Shown: positions 16,531 to 25,164, counted from the first letter of the stretch. The stretch: DNA of 64,000 nucleotides from an uncultured Myxococcaceae bacterium (GCA_945952225.1 CAMFHP010000002.1:1-64000), one strand, 5' to 3'. Program-made: numbers and translations. Notes: generated by a model not told the origin, from the letters alone.

Positions 16531-17667
16531 TCAGGGGAAGAACAGCACCGCGTCGCGGCCGTGGCGTCGCGCGAGGCCTTCGACGTACTGCACGAGCACG
16601 TCGCGCCGACGGAGCACATCACGGAGCTGGTCGTCGGTGAGGAGCACGGTGTCGTCGCCCGCGGCGTCGTCGGCCATCGCGTCGCGGAGCGAGTCGAGGT
16701 CGAGGGCGCGGGCGCGCTCGATGAGTCCGGTCGAGAAGCGCGAGATGCGGTGGAGCCAGCCGAGCACGCGGTCGTAGCGAGACGACGAGACGGGCACCTG
16801 AAAGCCCGCGTTGTTGTCGCGGTACACGAGGTGACCGCGGCCGTCTTCGAGGGTGTTGAGGCCGTTCCAGCGGTCCCAGTTGGCGATGAGAAAATCGAAG
16901 ACGATGAGGTCCGAGATCTCCTGCGCGCGGCGGCGTTCGCCGTCGGCGATGGGCGCGCCCGCGGTGAGCCGTTGCGACCAGAGGTCGAGCGACTCGGGGC
17001 TCCCGACGCCCGACGAGCGCAGCACGGGCACCCAGTAGATCATCGCGCCGCGCGACACGCCGTCGGTGAAGGTCACGCCGTAGCGCTGACCCGTGGGCAG
17101 GTCGTCTTCGAGCACCTGACGAAACACCGCGGGCGGAACGCGCTCCAGCCCGAGGAGCTGGTTCAATCGAAACGCCGCGATCTCGGCGCGCCAGTGCTCC
17201 TCGTGACGCGCCTCCGAGGGCTTGTACGAGCCGTCGATGGGGCCCGGAAAATCCACGCGGATGTTCACCGACGTGTTGCCGTAGTTCCGAAGGTTCCCGC
17301 GCACGGGGGCGGTGCGCATCGTCGCGAGAATGTCGTTCTCCAGCACCTCGCCGAAGCGACGCACCTCCGACGATCCGCCACGGTACGGGTTCGGCGGCAC
17401 GTAGCCCGGCTGCGCGTAGAGGATCGGCGCGTCTTCGGGCGCACGCGGTCGCGGCGGCGTGGTCGGCGTGGCGGGAGGCGCCGTGGGCACGGTCGCGGGC
17501 GGGGCCACAGTGGGCGTGCGCGACGGCGGCGGAGGCGTCGAAGCCGCCACGTCACCGCGGTGTCGACGGCGGTGGTGCCGACGGGTCTGCGCGCCTGCGA
17601 AGAGCGGCATCGCGCAGAGCGCCACCACCACCGCGACCGCAATCGAACGCCGACGCTTCAACTTCAT
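16531..17667 (-). CDS. Secreted Fam20/four-jointed-like kinase-fold protein
   Basis: 378 residues starting at the ATG at 17667. Residues 1-26 form a signal peptide (cleavage after AGA). A basic then Pro/Thr-rich linker follows (28-80). The core resembles the Fam20C/four-jointed/HipA kinase fold: DGSYKPSEARHEEHWRAEIA gives a candidate ATP-binding Lys149 and a Glu near 162, FRLNQLLGLERVPP (167-179) is very like the Fam20 LgfxrVPP segment, DLIVFDFLIANWDRWN (253-268) matches the catalytic-loop FD-x-L-x-x-N-x-DR-x-x-N pattern, and YRDNNAGF (282-289) matches the metal-binding DN-x-x-x-F. If correct, it phosphorylates proteins or sugars outside the cytoplasm. Family assignment is by motif reading and needs a profile search. 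Confidence 0.7.
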   Translation of the reverse strand: MKLKRRRSIAVAVVVALCAMPLFAGAQTRRHHRRRHRGDVAASTPPPPSRTPTVAPPATVPTAPPATPTTPPRPRAPEDAPILYAQPGYVPPNPYRGGSSEVRRFGEVLENDILATMRTAPVRGNLRNYGNTSVNIRVDFPGPIDGSYKPSEARHEEHWRAEIAAFRLNQLLGLERVPPAVFRQVLEDDLPTGQRYGVTFTDGVSRGAMIYWVPVLRSSGVGSPESLDLWSQRLTAGAPIADGERRRAQEISDLIVFDFLIANWDRWNGLNTLEDGRGHLVYRDNNAGFQVPVSSSRYDRVLGWLHRISRFSTGLIERARALDLDSLRDAMADDAAGDDTVLLTDDQLRDVLRRRDVLVQYVEGLARRHGRDAVLFFP

Positions 17668-17708
17668 CGAGCGCGGAGTGTATGTCGGCGTTCCTGGGGT
17701 GAAAAGCT

Positions 17709-18440
17709 CTACGCAGGGAGCGACAGAATCGCGTCGAGCTTCGTCTGCGCACGGGCCATCGCGCCCGGCTCTCGCACACGACGGCAGCGCCAGACGAGGT
17801 TGTAGGGCGTCACCGTCGGCGCCACGAAGGGCAGCACCGTCACCTCGTAGCCCGCAGCTTCGAGACGCAGCGTGCGCCACGCGTCGATGAGTCCGTGCTC
17901 CATGCGCTGACGAATGGGCGCCTGCCGCGGGATCGGCCATGACGCCACGATCGCGCGCGCCTGTGCCGCGAACGAGATCTGCGACCCGAGGCAGCAGGGC
18001 ACGAGCATCACGCGCCGGGCCTCGCTGCGAACCGCCGCGTCGATCACCGCGTCGGTGGCCGGACCGCACGCGTGGAGCGCCACCACGAGCTCGGGGCGCG
18101 TCGGCCACGCGCGCGCATCGCCGACGTCGGCCTCGCGCACGTCGACCTTCGCCGGCACGGAGAGCTTCGCGCAGGCGTCGCGGCAGTGGGCCACGCGGTC
18201 GGCCGCGCGCTCGATCACCACGAGCTCGCGAAGTCCGAGGAGCTCCACCGCGAGGAGACCGACCCCCGCGCGCCCTGCGGCGGCGTCGACGACCACGCCG
18301 CGGTCGACAGGCGCCAGGTGCGGGAGGAGCGCCGCGAGCTCGCGGGCCTTCTTGCGATCCTCGTCGCGGAGCCCCTGCGCGTCGCCGAGAAAGAGCCGAC
18401 GAAGCGCGTGTTCGACCGTCGCCAGGGGGAGGGGAGTCAC
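17709..18440 (-). CDS. SAM-dependent methyltransferase (Methyltransf_32-like)
   Basis: 243 residues beginning at the GTG at 18440. VVVDAAAGRAGVGLLAVELL (motif I region), LVVIERAADRVAHCRDAC (motif II with acidic residue for the ribose), and the distinctive LVVALHACGPATDAVIDAA give the LHACGxxTD signature of the Methyltransf_32 group, which includes tRNA methyltransferase TRM13-like and GSTCD-like proteins. A CCL motif (MLVPCCLGSQI) follows, as usual in this group. Substrate is unknown; RNA is a reasonable guess. No operon partner: a 41 bp gap separates it from the downstream secreted kinase-like gene on the same strand. Confidence 0.8.
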   Translation of the reverse strand: MTPLPLATVEHALRRLFLGDAQGLRDEDRKKARELAALLPHLAPVDRGVVVDAAAGRAGVGLLAVELLGLRELVVIERAADRVAHCRDACAKLSVPAKVDVREADVGDARAWPTRPELVVALHACGPATDAVIDAAVRSEARRVMLVPCCLGSQISFAAQARAIVASWPIPRQAPIRQRMEHGLIDAWRTLRLEAAGYEVTVLPFVAPTVTPYNLVWRCRRVREPGAMARAQTKLDAILSLPA

Positions 18441-18511
18441 GGCGCGCTTCTACACGTTGTGTGCGCAGAATCTCCCCGATTTTGCGCGAGCTGGTGCATC
18501 CTCCCTGGGCC

Positions 18512-19231
18512 GTGACCTCCCGGCCTCCCGCACCGCTCGACGACGCCCTCTACGCGGAGCTCCGCGCCCTCGCCGACGAGGTCGCCCGCGCGTGTCCGCC
18601 GTACCGTCTCAGCCGCCGCGACGTGCGCGTGGGGGCTCCGTGGCCGAAGTCCGTGCGGTGGTTCTGGGAGGTGTTCGGGCACAGCGCGCTCACGCAGCGG
18701 TGCATCGCGCCCGATGACCCTGCGATGCGCGAGGCGGCGCTCGATCAGCTCCGCGAGTGGGGTGACATCGACGCGCGCTACCACGGCCTCGCGCGGCGTG
18801 TGACCGACGGGCACCACGTGCTGGCCTTCGACGACGACGAGCTGGTGCTCCTCGCGCACGGCCTCGCGCGGCAGGAAGAAGACCCGCCCCTCGTGGTGCT
18901 CCGCGCGCCCACGGGGGCCACCGAAGATCCCGACGTGGTGCACCTCGCGTCGAGCGCGCTGCGCTACCTCGTCTCGGGCGTGCTCAAGGGCCTGTGGAGC
19001 GAGCTCGTGCGGGTCTTCGTGGCGACGCGTCCGCCGCTCGCGATGGCGCAGCCCTTTCCGCGCGTGGCGCCCGCGGTGTCGCGCGCGTCGGTCGAGGGCG
19101 TGTCGCTGTGGGTGTCCGAGCGTCCTGTGCGTGAACGGCCGGGCTTCGCGCTCTACTTCGCGCACGACGACGCAGAGACCGTCGACGCGTGGCTCTCGCG
19201 CGAGGGCCTCGGCGACCAGCTCCTCGTGTGA
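18512..19231 (+). CDS. Hypothetical protein, 239 residues
   Basis: The real gene occupies the second half of a longer open frame that otherwise overlaps the methyltransferase gene. I start at the GTG at 18512 (alternative GTG at 18494). The layout is mixed alpha/beta: helix DALYAELRALADEVARAC, WPKSVRWFWEVFGHSAL, strands HHVLAFDDDELVLLAHG and PPLVVLRAP, a central helix ALRYLVSGVLKGLWSELVRVF, and a final YFAHDDAETVDAWL. The arrangement is somewhat like SMI1/KNR4 proteins, but this is weak. No signal peptide, membrane segment or catalytic motif. Convergent with the next gene at a 4 bp gap. Confidence 0.6.
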   Translation: MTSRPPAPLDDALYAELRALADEVARACPPYRLSRRDVRVGAPWPKSVRWFWEVFGHSALTQRCIAPDDPAMREAALDQLREWGDIDARYHGLARRVTDGHHVLAFDDDELVLLAHGLARQEEDPPLVVLRAPTGATEDPDVVHLASSALRYLVSGVLKGLWSELVRVFVATRPPLAMAQPFPRVAPAVSRASVEGVSLWVSERPVRERPGFALYFAHDDAETVDAWLSREGLGDQLLV

Positions 19232-19235
19232 GCGA

Positions 19236-19841
19236 TCAGCGCGCGGGGTACTGCGCGAGGTCGAAGGCGAAGCCCGCGGGCGAGGCGCTGCCCTGCGCGG
19301 TGGGGAGTTCGCGCAGGGGGCCCACGTCGACCACGGCCTCGTAGCGCACGGCGTTGCGGGGGCCGAGGAGCTTCACGCGCACGCGGCCCACACCCGACGG
19401 AATCACGAACGACTGCACGCGCCGCGAGCCCTGCGTGTTGGGCGTGAGGTCCGTCGGGTCCATGGTGTTGACGCGCGGCGCGTTGTCGCCGATCGACTCG
19501 ACCACGACGCGGTCGACGGGGCACGGGTCGCGCGGATCGTCGGGGTTCGGCGCGCGACAGCTCGGGAGCAGCGCCCACAGTCGGTAGCCCGCGCCGAGCT
19601 GCGAGAGCCCCCACGCCGACGCGCCCGCGGGGGGATTGAGCACCCACACGCGCATCTGCCGAAGCATGTTGTCGATGTCGGCCACGGGCACGGAGATGAG
19701 CTCCGCGGCCTGCGGTGCGGCGGCGACGGGCGCGGGGGGAGCGCTCGCGCGCGGGCGTCCACGGCGTCGTTGCGCGGCCGCGGGCGACGCGAGCAGCGTG
19801 AGGACAGCCAGTGCGAGGAGCGGGGCCTTCGTGGGGGGCAT
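19236..19841 (-). CDS. Secreted hypothetical protein, 201 residues
   Basis: The ATG at 19841 opens a clear signal peptide (MPPTKAPLLALAVLTLLAS then AAAQ). A basic RRRGRPRAS stretch and a Pro/Ala linker follow, then a roughly 140-residue beta-rich domain with two Cys in LPSCRAPNPDDPRDPC that may form a disulfide. Repeated strand pairs (RVQSFVIPSGVGRVRVKLLG) suggest a beta-sandwich. No homologue recognised. It is divergent from selD, with 162 bp between them, and convergent with the previous gene. Confidence 0.65.
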   Translation of the reverse strand: MPPTKAPLLALAVLTLLASPAAAQRRRGRPRASAPPAPVAAAPQAAELISVPVADIDNMLRQMRVWVLNPPAGASAWGLSQLGAGYRLWALLPSCRAPNPDDPRDPCPVDRVVVESIGDNAPRVNTMDPTDLTPNTQGSRRVQSFVIPSGVGRVRVKLLGPRNAVRYEAVVDVGPLRELPTAQGSASPAGFAFDLAQYPAR

Positions 19842-20003
19842 CGGCGGGCGTCCAACCCTTCTGTCATGGCGTCGCGCGGCCTTCGTGGCGTGGCGCATCG
19901 CCCGACAGCCCACGAAGGTATCGCAAGCGCCCCCGCAGCGGAACGCGCCTCACGCCCTCGCGCGTTGCCACGACGGCGTCCGCGGTGGTACGCGCGTCGG
20001 CGT

Positions 20004-21068
20004 ATGTCTGGCAGCGATCAGGTGCGGCTGACGAAGCTCGCGCACGGCGCCGGGTGAGCGAGCAAGATCCGCGCGTCGGATCTCGCGCAGGTGCTGCGCG
20101 CGCTACCCCTGGTGATCGATCCCAACGTCGTCGTCGGCTTGAGCCCTGCTGACGACGCGGCCGTGATCCGTTTGTCCGACGACCTGGCGCTGGTGTTCAC
20201 CACCGACTTCTTCACGCCCATCGTCGACGATCCCCGCGCGTGGGGACGCATCGCCGCCACCAACGCGCTCAGCGACGTGTACGCGATGGGCGCGCGGCCG
20301 CTCGTGGCGCTGAACATCGTGGCCTTTCCGACGAAGACCCTCGGCGTCACGCTCCTCGGCGCGGTGCTCGAAGGTGGGCTCGACGCGGCCCGTGAGGCGG
20401 GCATCTCGATCGCGGGCGGACACTCCGTCGAAGACGCGGAGCCCAAGTACGGCCTCGCGGTGATCGGCACCGTGCACCCCGCGAAGGTGTGGCGAAAGGG
20501 CGGCGCGCGCGCGGGCGATCGGCTCGTGCTCACGAAGGCCCTGGGCACCGGCGTGCTCTCGACCGCGCTCAAGCGCGACCGCATCGCGGAGGGAGACGCG
20601 GTGATGCAAGCGGCCGTGCGCTCGATGACCACGCTCAACGCGAAGGCCGCGACCCTGGCGCAGTCGCTCCAGATCGACGTGCACGCGGCCACCGACGTGA
20701 CGGGCTACGGGCTCGCGGGACACCTCGGCGAGATGCTCCGCGCGAGCGAGGGCGTCGGCGCGACGGTGTGGGCCTCGGCGCTGCCGATCCTCGATGGCGC
20801 GCTCGACCTCGCACGCGAGGGCGTGATGCCCGGCGGAACGCGCGCCAACCGCACCCACCTCGGCGACCGCTTCGAGGTGCTCGCGGGCGTCGACGAGGCC
20901 CTCGCGTGGATCGTGTGTGACGCACAGACCTCCGGCGGACTCCTCGTGGCCGCGCCGCCCGACGACGCCGAACGCTACGCCCGCGCGTGCGTCGACGCGG
21001 GCCTCGCAGCGGCGGTGATCGGTGAGGTCGAAACGCGCGCGACGGACTCGGTGCGGGTCGCGCCGTGA
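20004..21068 (+). CDS. selD: Selenophosphate synthetase SelD containing selenocysteine (TGA codon at 20055-20057)
   Basis: SelD makes selenophosphate from selenide and ATP, the selenium donor for selenocysteine and selenouridine. Read from the ATG at 20004 the first codons give MSGSDQVRLTKLAHGAG, then an in-frame TGA, then ASKIRASDLAQVLRALP and the full SelD body. Bacterial SelD carries Cys or Sec exactly there (HGAG-[C/U]-G-C-K), followed three residues on by an essential Lys, which is Lys21 here. So the TGA encodes Sec18 and the protein is 354 residues. Other SelD marks: SPADDAAVIRLSDDLALV, TTDFFTPIVDDP, GRIAATNALSDVYAMGARPL, GGHSVED, TDVTGYGLAGH, QTSGGLLVA. A hairpin sits just after the TGA. 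Annotation from the ATG at 20091 would lose the active site. Stop overlaps the next gene by GTGA. Confidence 0.92.
20060..20088 (+). promoter_or_regulatory. Candidate bacterial SECIS hairpin in selD
   Basis: Perfect 6 bp stem AGATCC (20065-20070) with GGATCT (20078-20083) around a 7-nt loop GCGCGTC, extended by three further pairs with two mismatches down to 20060/20088. The apical loop lies 14-20 nt after the TGA, the distance expected for SelB recognition of a bacterial selenocysteine insertion element inside the coding sequence. It is only a hand fold. Confidence 0.6.
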
Positions 21069-22054
21069 TCTCGGTGCTGCTGCCCTTTCGCGACGCGGTG
21101 GAGACCGTGCGCGAGGCGCTCGCATCGGTGCTCGTCGAGCCCGAGGTGGGCGAGGTGATCGCCGTCGACGACGGGAGCTCCGATGGCGGCCACGAGGTCG
21201 TGCGCGCGATGGCCGACGGTGACCCTCGCGTCCGCCTCGTGCGGGGCCCTGCGCGGGGCATCGTGGCGGCGCTCTCGACGGCCTGCGCGCACGCACGTGG
21301 AGAGCTCCTCGCGCGCATGGACGCCGACGACGTGTCGCACCCCGGACGCATCCGTGAGGCCGCCGCGCGCCTCGCCGCGGACGCCTCGCTCGGGGCCGTC
21401 GCGACGCGCGTCGAGGCCCCGGGAGCGGCCGGCGGCATGGCGGCCTATGTGGCCTGGCAGAACGCCGTGCTCACGCCCGCAGCGCACGCGCACGCGGTCT
21501 TCGTCGAGGCGCCGCTCTGTCACCCGGCGACGGTGATCCGTCGCAGCGCGCTCGATGCGGTGGGCGGCTACCGCGAGACCGCGTGGCCCGAAGACTGGGA
21601 CCTGTGGCTCCGTCTCGACGCCGCGGGATGGGGGCTCGCGAAGGTCGACGCGGCGCTCTTCGCGTGGCGTCACCAGCCCGGACGCCTGACCTTCACGCAT
21701 CCGCGTTACGCCTTTGACCGGCTCATCGAGGCGCGCGCCGCGTACCTGCCCGCGAGGCTCGCGCGGGTGATGGGCAGACGCTCGCTCACGGTGTGGGGCG
21801 CGGGCGTGACCGGACGCAGGCTCGTGCGCGCGCTCGAACCCGCAGGGCTCCGCGCATCGCGCTTCGTCGACATCGACCCCGCGAAGATCGGGCGCACCGC
21901 GCGCAACGCGCCGATCACCGACGCGTCGTCGCTCGACCCGTCGCGAGAGTTCATCGTGGTCGCCGTCGGCGCGCGCGGCGCGCGAGGCCTCGTGCGCGCG
22001 GAGCTCCTCGGGCGGGGATGGCGCGAGGGTGACGACTTTCTCGCCGCCTCGTAG
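21065..22054 (+). CDS. Family 2 glycosyltransferase with a C-terminal Rossmann-like domain
   Basis: 329 residues. The N-terminal 220 residues are a GT-A glycosyltransferase of family GT2: ISVLLPFRDAVETV, VIAVDDGSSDGG with the nucleotide-binding Asp pair, GELLARMDADDVSHPGR with the metal-binding DxD, and WPEDWDLWLRL with the catalytic-base region. The last 95 residues begin LTVWGAGVTGRRLVRALE, a nucleotide-binding-like beta-alpha-beta, then RFVDIDPAKIG, which resembles the sugar-acyltransferase or NAD-binding half domains fused to some glycosyltransferases. No membrane segment. Its GTG overlaps the selD stop (21065-21068). A role in selenium metabolism is possible, for instance selenosugar formation, but only position suggests it; it may simply make surface polysaccharide. 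Confidence 0.85.
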   Translation: MISVLLPFRDAVETVREALASVLVEPEVGEVIAVDDGSSDGGHEVVRAMADGDPRVRLVRGPARGIVAALSTACAHARGELLARMDADDVSHPGRIREAAARLAADASLGAVATRVEAPGAAGGMAAYVAWQNAVLTPAAHAHAVFVEAPLCHPATVIRRSALDAVGGYRETAWPEDWDLWLRLDAAGWGLAKVDAALFAWRHQPGRLTFTHPRYAFDRLIEARAAYLPARLARVMGRRSLTVWGAGVTGRRLVRALEPAGLRASRFVDIDPAKIGRTARNAPITDASSLDPSREFIVVAVGARGARGLVRAELLGRGWREGDDFLAAS

Positions 22055-22060
22055 CGCGGC

Positions 22061-22933
22061 TCAGCCGCTGGGCATCTCCGCGGTGTCGACGGTGGCCGCG
22101 GGCGCCTCGGGCGGGAGCGTCGGCGTCGTGGCGCGCTCGTCGGCGCTGCGCGAGGTGCCGTCGGGGTCGTCGACCTTCACCACGATGGCCGTGATGTTGT
22201 CTTCGCCGCCGTGGTCGTTGGCGAGCGCGATGAGCGCCTCGCAGGCCGCGTCCGCGTCGCTGTGGTCGAGGAGCACGCCGAGAATCTCCTCGTCGGTGAT
22301 CATCCCCGAGAGGCCGTCGGAGCAGAGCACGTAGCGGTCGCCGGGCAGCGTGGTCTCGGCGCTCACGTCGACGAGCACGCGGTCGTTCATGCCGAGCGCG
22401 CGGGTGATGACGTTGCGCGGGAGCTCGTCGCGCTGCGCCGCCGTGAGGTGCGGCATCGCGCGGAGGTACTCGTTCACGAGCGAGTGGTCCTGCGTGAGCA
22501 GGGTGATCGAGCGGCCGCGCACGCGGTAGCAGCGCGAGTCGCCCACGTGGCCGATGTACGCGCGCTCCTGCGAGGCCGACACGAGCACGCCCACCACGGT
22601 GGTGCCCATGCCCCGGTGCTCGTCGCTCATCGCGCTGCGTTCGTAGATCGACTTGTTGGCGACCTTGATGCCTGCGAGGAGGCGGTTCTCTTCGGGCGAG
22701 AGCGCGGGGTCGTAGTGAAAGGGCCACGTCGCGTCTTCGCGCGCGGTGGTGTCGAAGAAGGCCCGCAGCGACTCGGTCGCCATGCGCGAGGCCACGTCGC
22801 CCGCCTTGTGGCCGCCCATCCCGTCGGCGACGAGAAACAGCCCGTGCTGTTCCAGAATGGCGAAGCTGTCTTCGTTGTGCTCGCGCTGGAGCCCGACGTC
22901 ACTCCGACCTGCTGCCGTCACGCGAATGGCCAC
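22061..22933 (-). CDS. PP2C-type serine/threonine phosphatase (second copy)
   Basis: 290 residues from the GTG at 22933, which begins VAIRVTAAGRSDVGLQREHNED; the extra 33 codons upstream are Arg-rich and unlikely. Motifs: REHNED (17-22), DGMGGHKAGDVAS (37-49), RGMGTTVVGVLV, HVGDSRCYRV, LTQDHSLVNEY, NVITRALGM, CSDGLSGMI, GGEDNITAIVV. All metal ligands are present. A 35-residue Thr/Ala/Pro-rich tail follows the domain and may be a flexible linker or interaction region. TTGACA on the minus strand at 22975-22970 lies 42 nt before the start, the same distance as at the first PP2C. Convergent with the glycosyltransferase gene. Confidence 0.94.
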   Translation of the reverse strand: MAIRVTAAGRSDVGLQREHNEDSFAILEQHGLFLVADGMGGHKAGDVASRMATESLRAFFDTTAREDATWPFHYDPALSPEENRLLAGIKVANKSIYERSAMSDEHRGMGTTVVGVLVSASQERAYIGHVGDSRCYRVRGRSITLLTQDHSLVNEYLRAMPHLTAAQRDELPRNVITRALGMNDRVLVDVSAETTLPGDRYVLCSDGLSGMITDEEILGVLLDHSDADAACEALIALANDHGGEDNITAIVVKVDDPDGTSRSADERATTPTLPPEAPAATVDTAEMPSG

Positions 22934-23025
22934 AAACCCTTCGCGAGCGAACCATCCCCGGCGCCGCCGTGTCAAGCGATGCCTGTGAACGCAGGGCAGA
23001 CCCCACGCAACACGGTTCGCACGCA

Positions 23026-23055
23026 TTGACACCCGCGCCGCGGTAGGGCTATGCG
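23026..23055 (+). promoter_or_regulatory. Candidate promoter of metK
   Basis: A perfect TTGACA at 23026-23031, then an 18 bp spacer and TATGCG at 23050-23055 (weak -10). Transcription would begin near 23062, leaving about 115 nt of leader before the metK ATG. I looked for a SAM or SAH riboswitch in this leader and found no recognisable pattern. Confidence 0.35.
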
Positions 23056-23177
23056 CTCCAGCAAACTGAACGTTGGCTCCAGTGATCCCCCCGATCGCAG
23101 AGCCCCTGTCCGGTGCCCCGGGCCGTGCACACGGCCATCAGACGTCGACTACATCGCAGCAGAAGGAACTTCGATCC

Positions 23178-24332
23178 ATGGCACGCACGCAATTCACGTC
23201 CGAGTCGGTCAGCGAGGGACATCCCGACAAGATGTGCGACCAGATCTCGGATGCCGTCCTCGACGCCATCCTGAAGGAAGATCCGCGCGCCCGCGTGGCG
23301 TGCGAGACGCTGGTCAAGACCGGCTTCGTGGTGCTCGCGGGTGAGATCACCACGACGGCGAAGATCGAGTTCCCCGACGTCGTGCGCGCCGTCGTGAAGG
23401 ACATCGGCTACACGAGCTCGGACATGGGCTTCGACGCGACGACGTGCGCGATCCTCACGGCCGTGGAGCGCCAGAGCCCCGACATCGCCCAGGGCGTGAA
23501 CGAGGGCGAGGGCGAGCACAAGGAGCAGGGCGCCGGCGACCAGGGCATGATGTTCGGCTTCGCCGTCGACGAGACGCCGGAGCTCATGCCCGCGCCGATC
23601 CACTACTCGCACGTGCTGACCCGCAAGCTCGCCGAGGCCCGCAAGGCCGGCGCCGTCGACTGGCTCCGCCCCGACGCGAAGAGCCAGGTCACCGTGGAGT
23701 ACGAGAACAACCGCCCGGTGCGCATCGACACGGTGGTGATCTCGACGCAGCACTCGCCCTCCGTCGAGCAGTCGACGATCAAGGAGTGGGTCCGCGAGGA
23801 GATCATCAAGAAGAACCTCCCGGCGCACCTGCTCGACGCGAACACGCGCTACTTCATCAACCCCACGGGCCGCTTCGTCATCGGCGGACCGATGGGCGAC
23901 TCGGGCCTCACGGGCCGCAAGATCATCGTCGACACCTACGGCGGCATGGGCCGTCACGGCGGCGGCGCCTTCTCGGGCAAGGACCCGACGAAGGTCGACC
24001 GCAGCGCCGCGTACTACGCCCGCTACGTGGCGAAGAACGTGGTGGCCTCGGGCCTCGCGAAGCGCTGCGAAGTGCAGATCGCCTACGCCATCGGCGTGGC
24101 GCAGCCCGTGGGCGTGTACGTGAGCACCTTCGGCACCAGCACCGTGCCCGAGGAGAAGATCTCGGAGTACGTGCTCAAGAACTTCGACATGCGCCCCAAG
24201 GCGATCATCGACCAGCTCGACCTGCTGCGCCCGGTGTACCGCCCCACCGCCGCGTACGGTCACTTCGGCCGCGCCGAGTTCGCCTGGGAGCGGACCGACC
24301 GCGCCGCCGAACTCCGCAACGCCCTCGGCTGA
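23178..24332 (+). CDS. metK: S-adenosylmethionine synthetase
   Basis: MetK makes S-adenosylmethionine from ATP and methionine; essential cytoplasmic tetramer. The 384 residues fit the family exactly: [25 protein letters not shown] at the N-terminus (ATP-binding His and metal-binding Asp), [12 protein letters not shown] (the family's loop signature), [22 protein letters not shown], and the P-loop-like [19 protein letters not shown] with the active-site Lys and Asp. The frame is open to 23073, but the family begins at this ATG; an AGAAGGA sequence lies about 13 nt upstream. Preceded by a long leader and a candidate promoter. Supplies methyl donor for, among others, the methyltransferase nearby, but not specifically linked to it. 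Confidence 0.98.
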   Translation: MARTQFTSESVSEGHPDKMCDQISDAVLDAILKEDPRARVACETLVKTGFVVLAGEITTTAKIEFPDVVRAVVKDIGYTSSDMGFDATTCAILTAVERQSPDIAQGVNEGEGEHKEQGAGDQGMMFGFAVDETPELMPAPIHYSHVLTRKLAEARKAGAVDWLRPDAKSQVTVEYENNRPVRIDTVVISTQHSPSVEQSTIKEWVREEIIKKNLPAHLLDANTRYFINPTGRFVIGGPMGDSGLTGRKIIVDTYGGMGRHGGGAFSGKDPTKVDRSAAYYARYVAKNVVASGLAKRCEVQIAYAIGVAQPVGVYVSTFGTSTVPEEKISEYVLKNFDMRPKAIIDQLDLLRPVYRPTAAYGHFGRAEFAWERTDRAAELRNALG

Positions 24333-24395
24333 GCGATTCCCCCTCCGCACGTCCCCGCGGCGCCTCCGCGGTAGACGTCACGCGCGGGCGGCGCT

Positions 24396-24995
24396 ATGAC
24401 CGCCGCCTCCGTGCTCGACCCCACCGACAGCCCTGACGAACCCTCGCGCCCGCGGCCCTTCTCGCTCGTGGTGGTCGCGCTGGCCATGACGGGCCTCGGG
24501 CTCATCGAAGCGAACCTCGCCGAGAACACCCTCGCGCTCGTGCGCGCGGCCACGCCCTCGACGCCCATCAGCTTCGAGACCGCGGTGCAGTACGCGTTCT
24601 GGTCCGCGGTGCAGACGCGTCGCTCGGGCTTCATCGCCATGGAGGTCGCGCGGCTCCTCATGGCGGGCTTCCTCTTCGTGTCGGGGATGCGCGTGCTCGT
24701 GCGCGCCCGCGCCTCGGGCTGGATGTGGCGCCAGGCCCTCGCGGGCAACGTCGCCGTGACGGTCTTCGCCGTGTGGTACGAGCGCGCGCTCCTGCCCGCG
24801 TGGCAGTCGGCCTTCTCGCGCGCTGCGGCCATGGTCACCCCCGTGATTCCGTCGCCCGTCAAGGGCGTCACGCTCGACGAGGTGTTCCGTCGGAGCGCGC
24901 AGGTGTCGGTGTGGGCCACGGGATTGCTCGCATTGATGTTCGCCTCGGGCCTGCACTACGCGATGCGTCCCGCGACGCGCGACGCGACGAGCTGA
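24396..24995 (+). CDS. Integral membrane protein of unknown function
   Basis: 199 residues with four hydrophobic helices at about 22-43 (FSLVVVALAMTGLGLIE), 82-103 (IAMEVARLLMAGFLFVSGM), 114-136 (AGNVAVTVFAVWYERALL) and 167-190 (VSVWATGLLALMFASGLHY). No signal peptide and no recognisable transporter or enzyme motif. It starts 64 bp after metK on the same strand and could be read through from it, though a TAGACG hexamer at 24372 could be its own -10. Nothing suggests a role in SAM metabolism. Confidence 0.65.
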   Translation: MTAASVLDPTDSPDEPSRPRPFSLVVVALAMTGLGLIEANLAENTLALVRAATPSTPISFETAVQYAFWSAVQTRRSGFIAMEVARLLMAGFLFVSGMRVLVRARASGWMWRQALAGNVAVTVFAVWYERALLPAWQSAFSRAAAMVTPVIPSPVKGVTLDEVFRRSAQVSVWATGLLALMFASGLHYAMRPATRDATS

Positions 24996-25164
24996 CGCCG
25001 CACTTGTCTCCGATCGTGCTTCGTGGTGGCGTCTCGCAACGCCTCCGCGCGATGACGGCGCGCGGACGTCGCCCCAACGCACGACTCCTTCGCTTTGCGT
25101 ACGCGACGCCGCAAGAGCTTCAACCCCCGGTGAATCCGTTCGCCCCACGGAGGACTCGACTTCC

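Noticed and set aside
20091-21068. SelD starting at the ATG at 20091
   Set aside because: Removes the conserved LTKLAHGAG segment and active-site residue found just upstream in the same frame.
23034-23177. SAM or SAH riboswitch upstream of metK
   Set aside because: The leader is long enough, but no recognisable core or pairing was found by eye; covariance search would decide.
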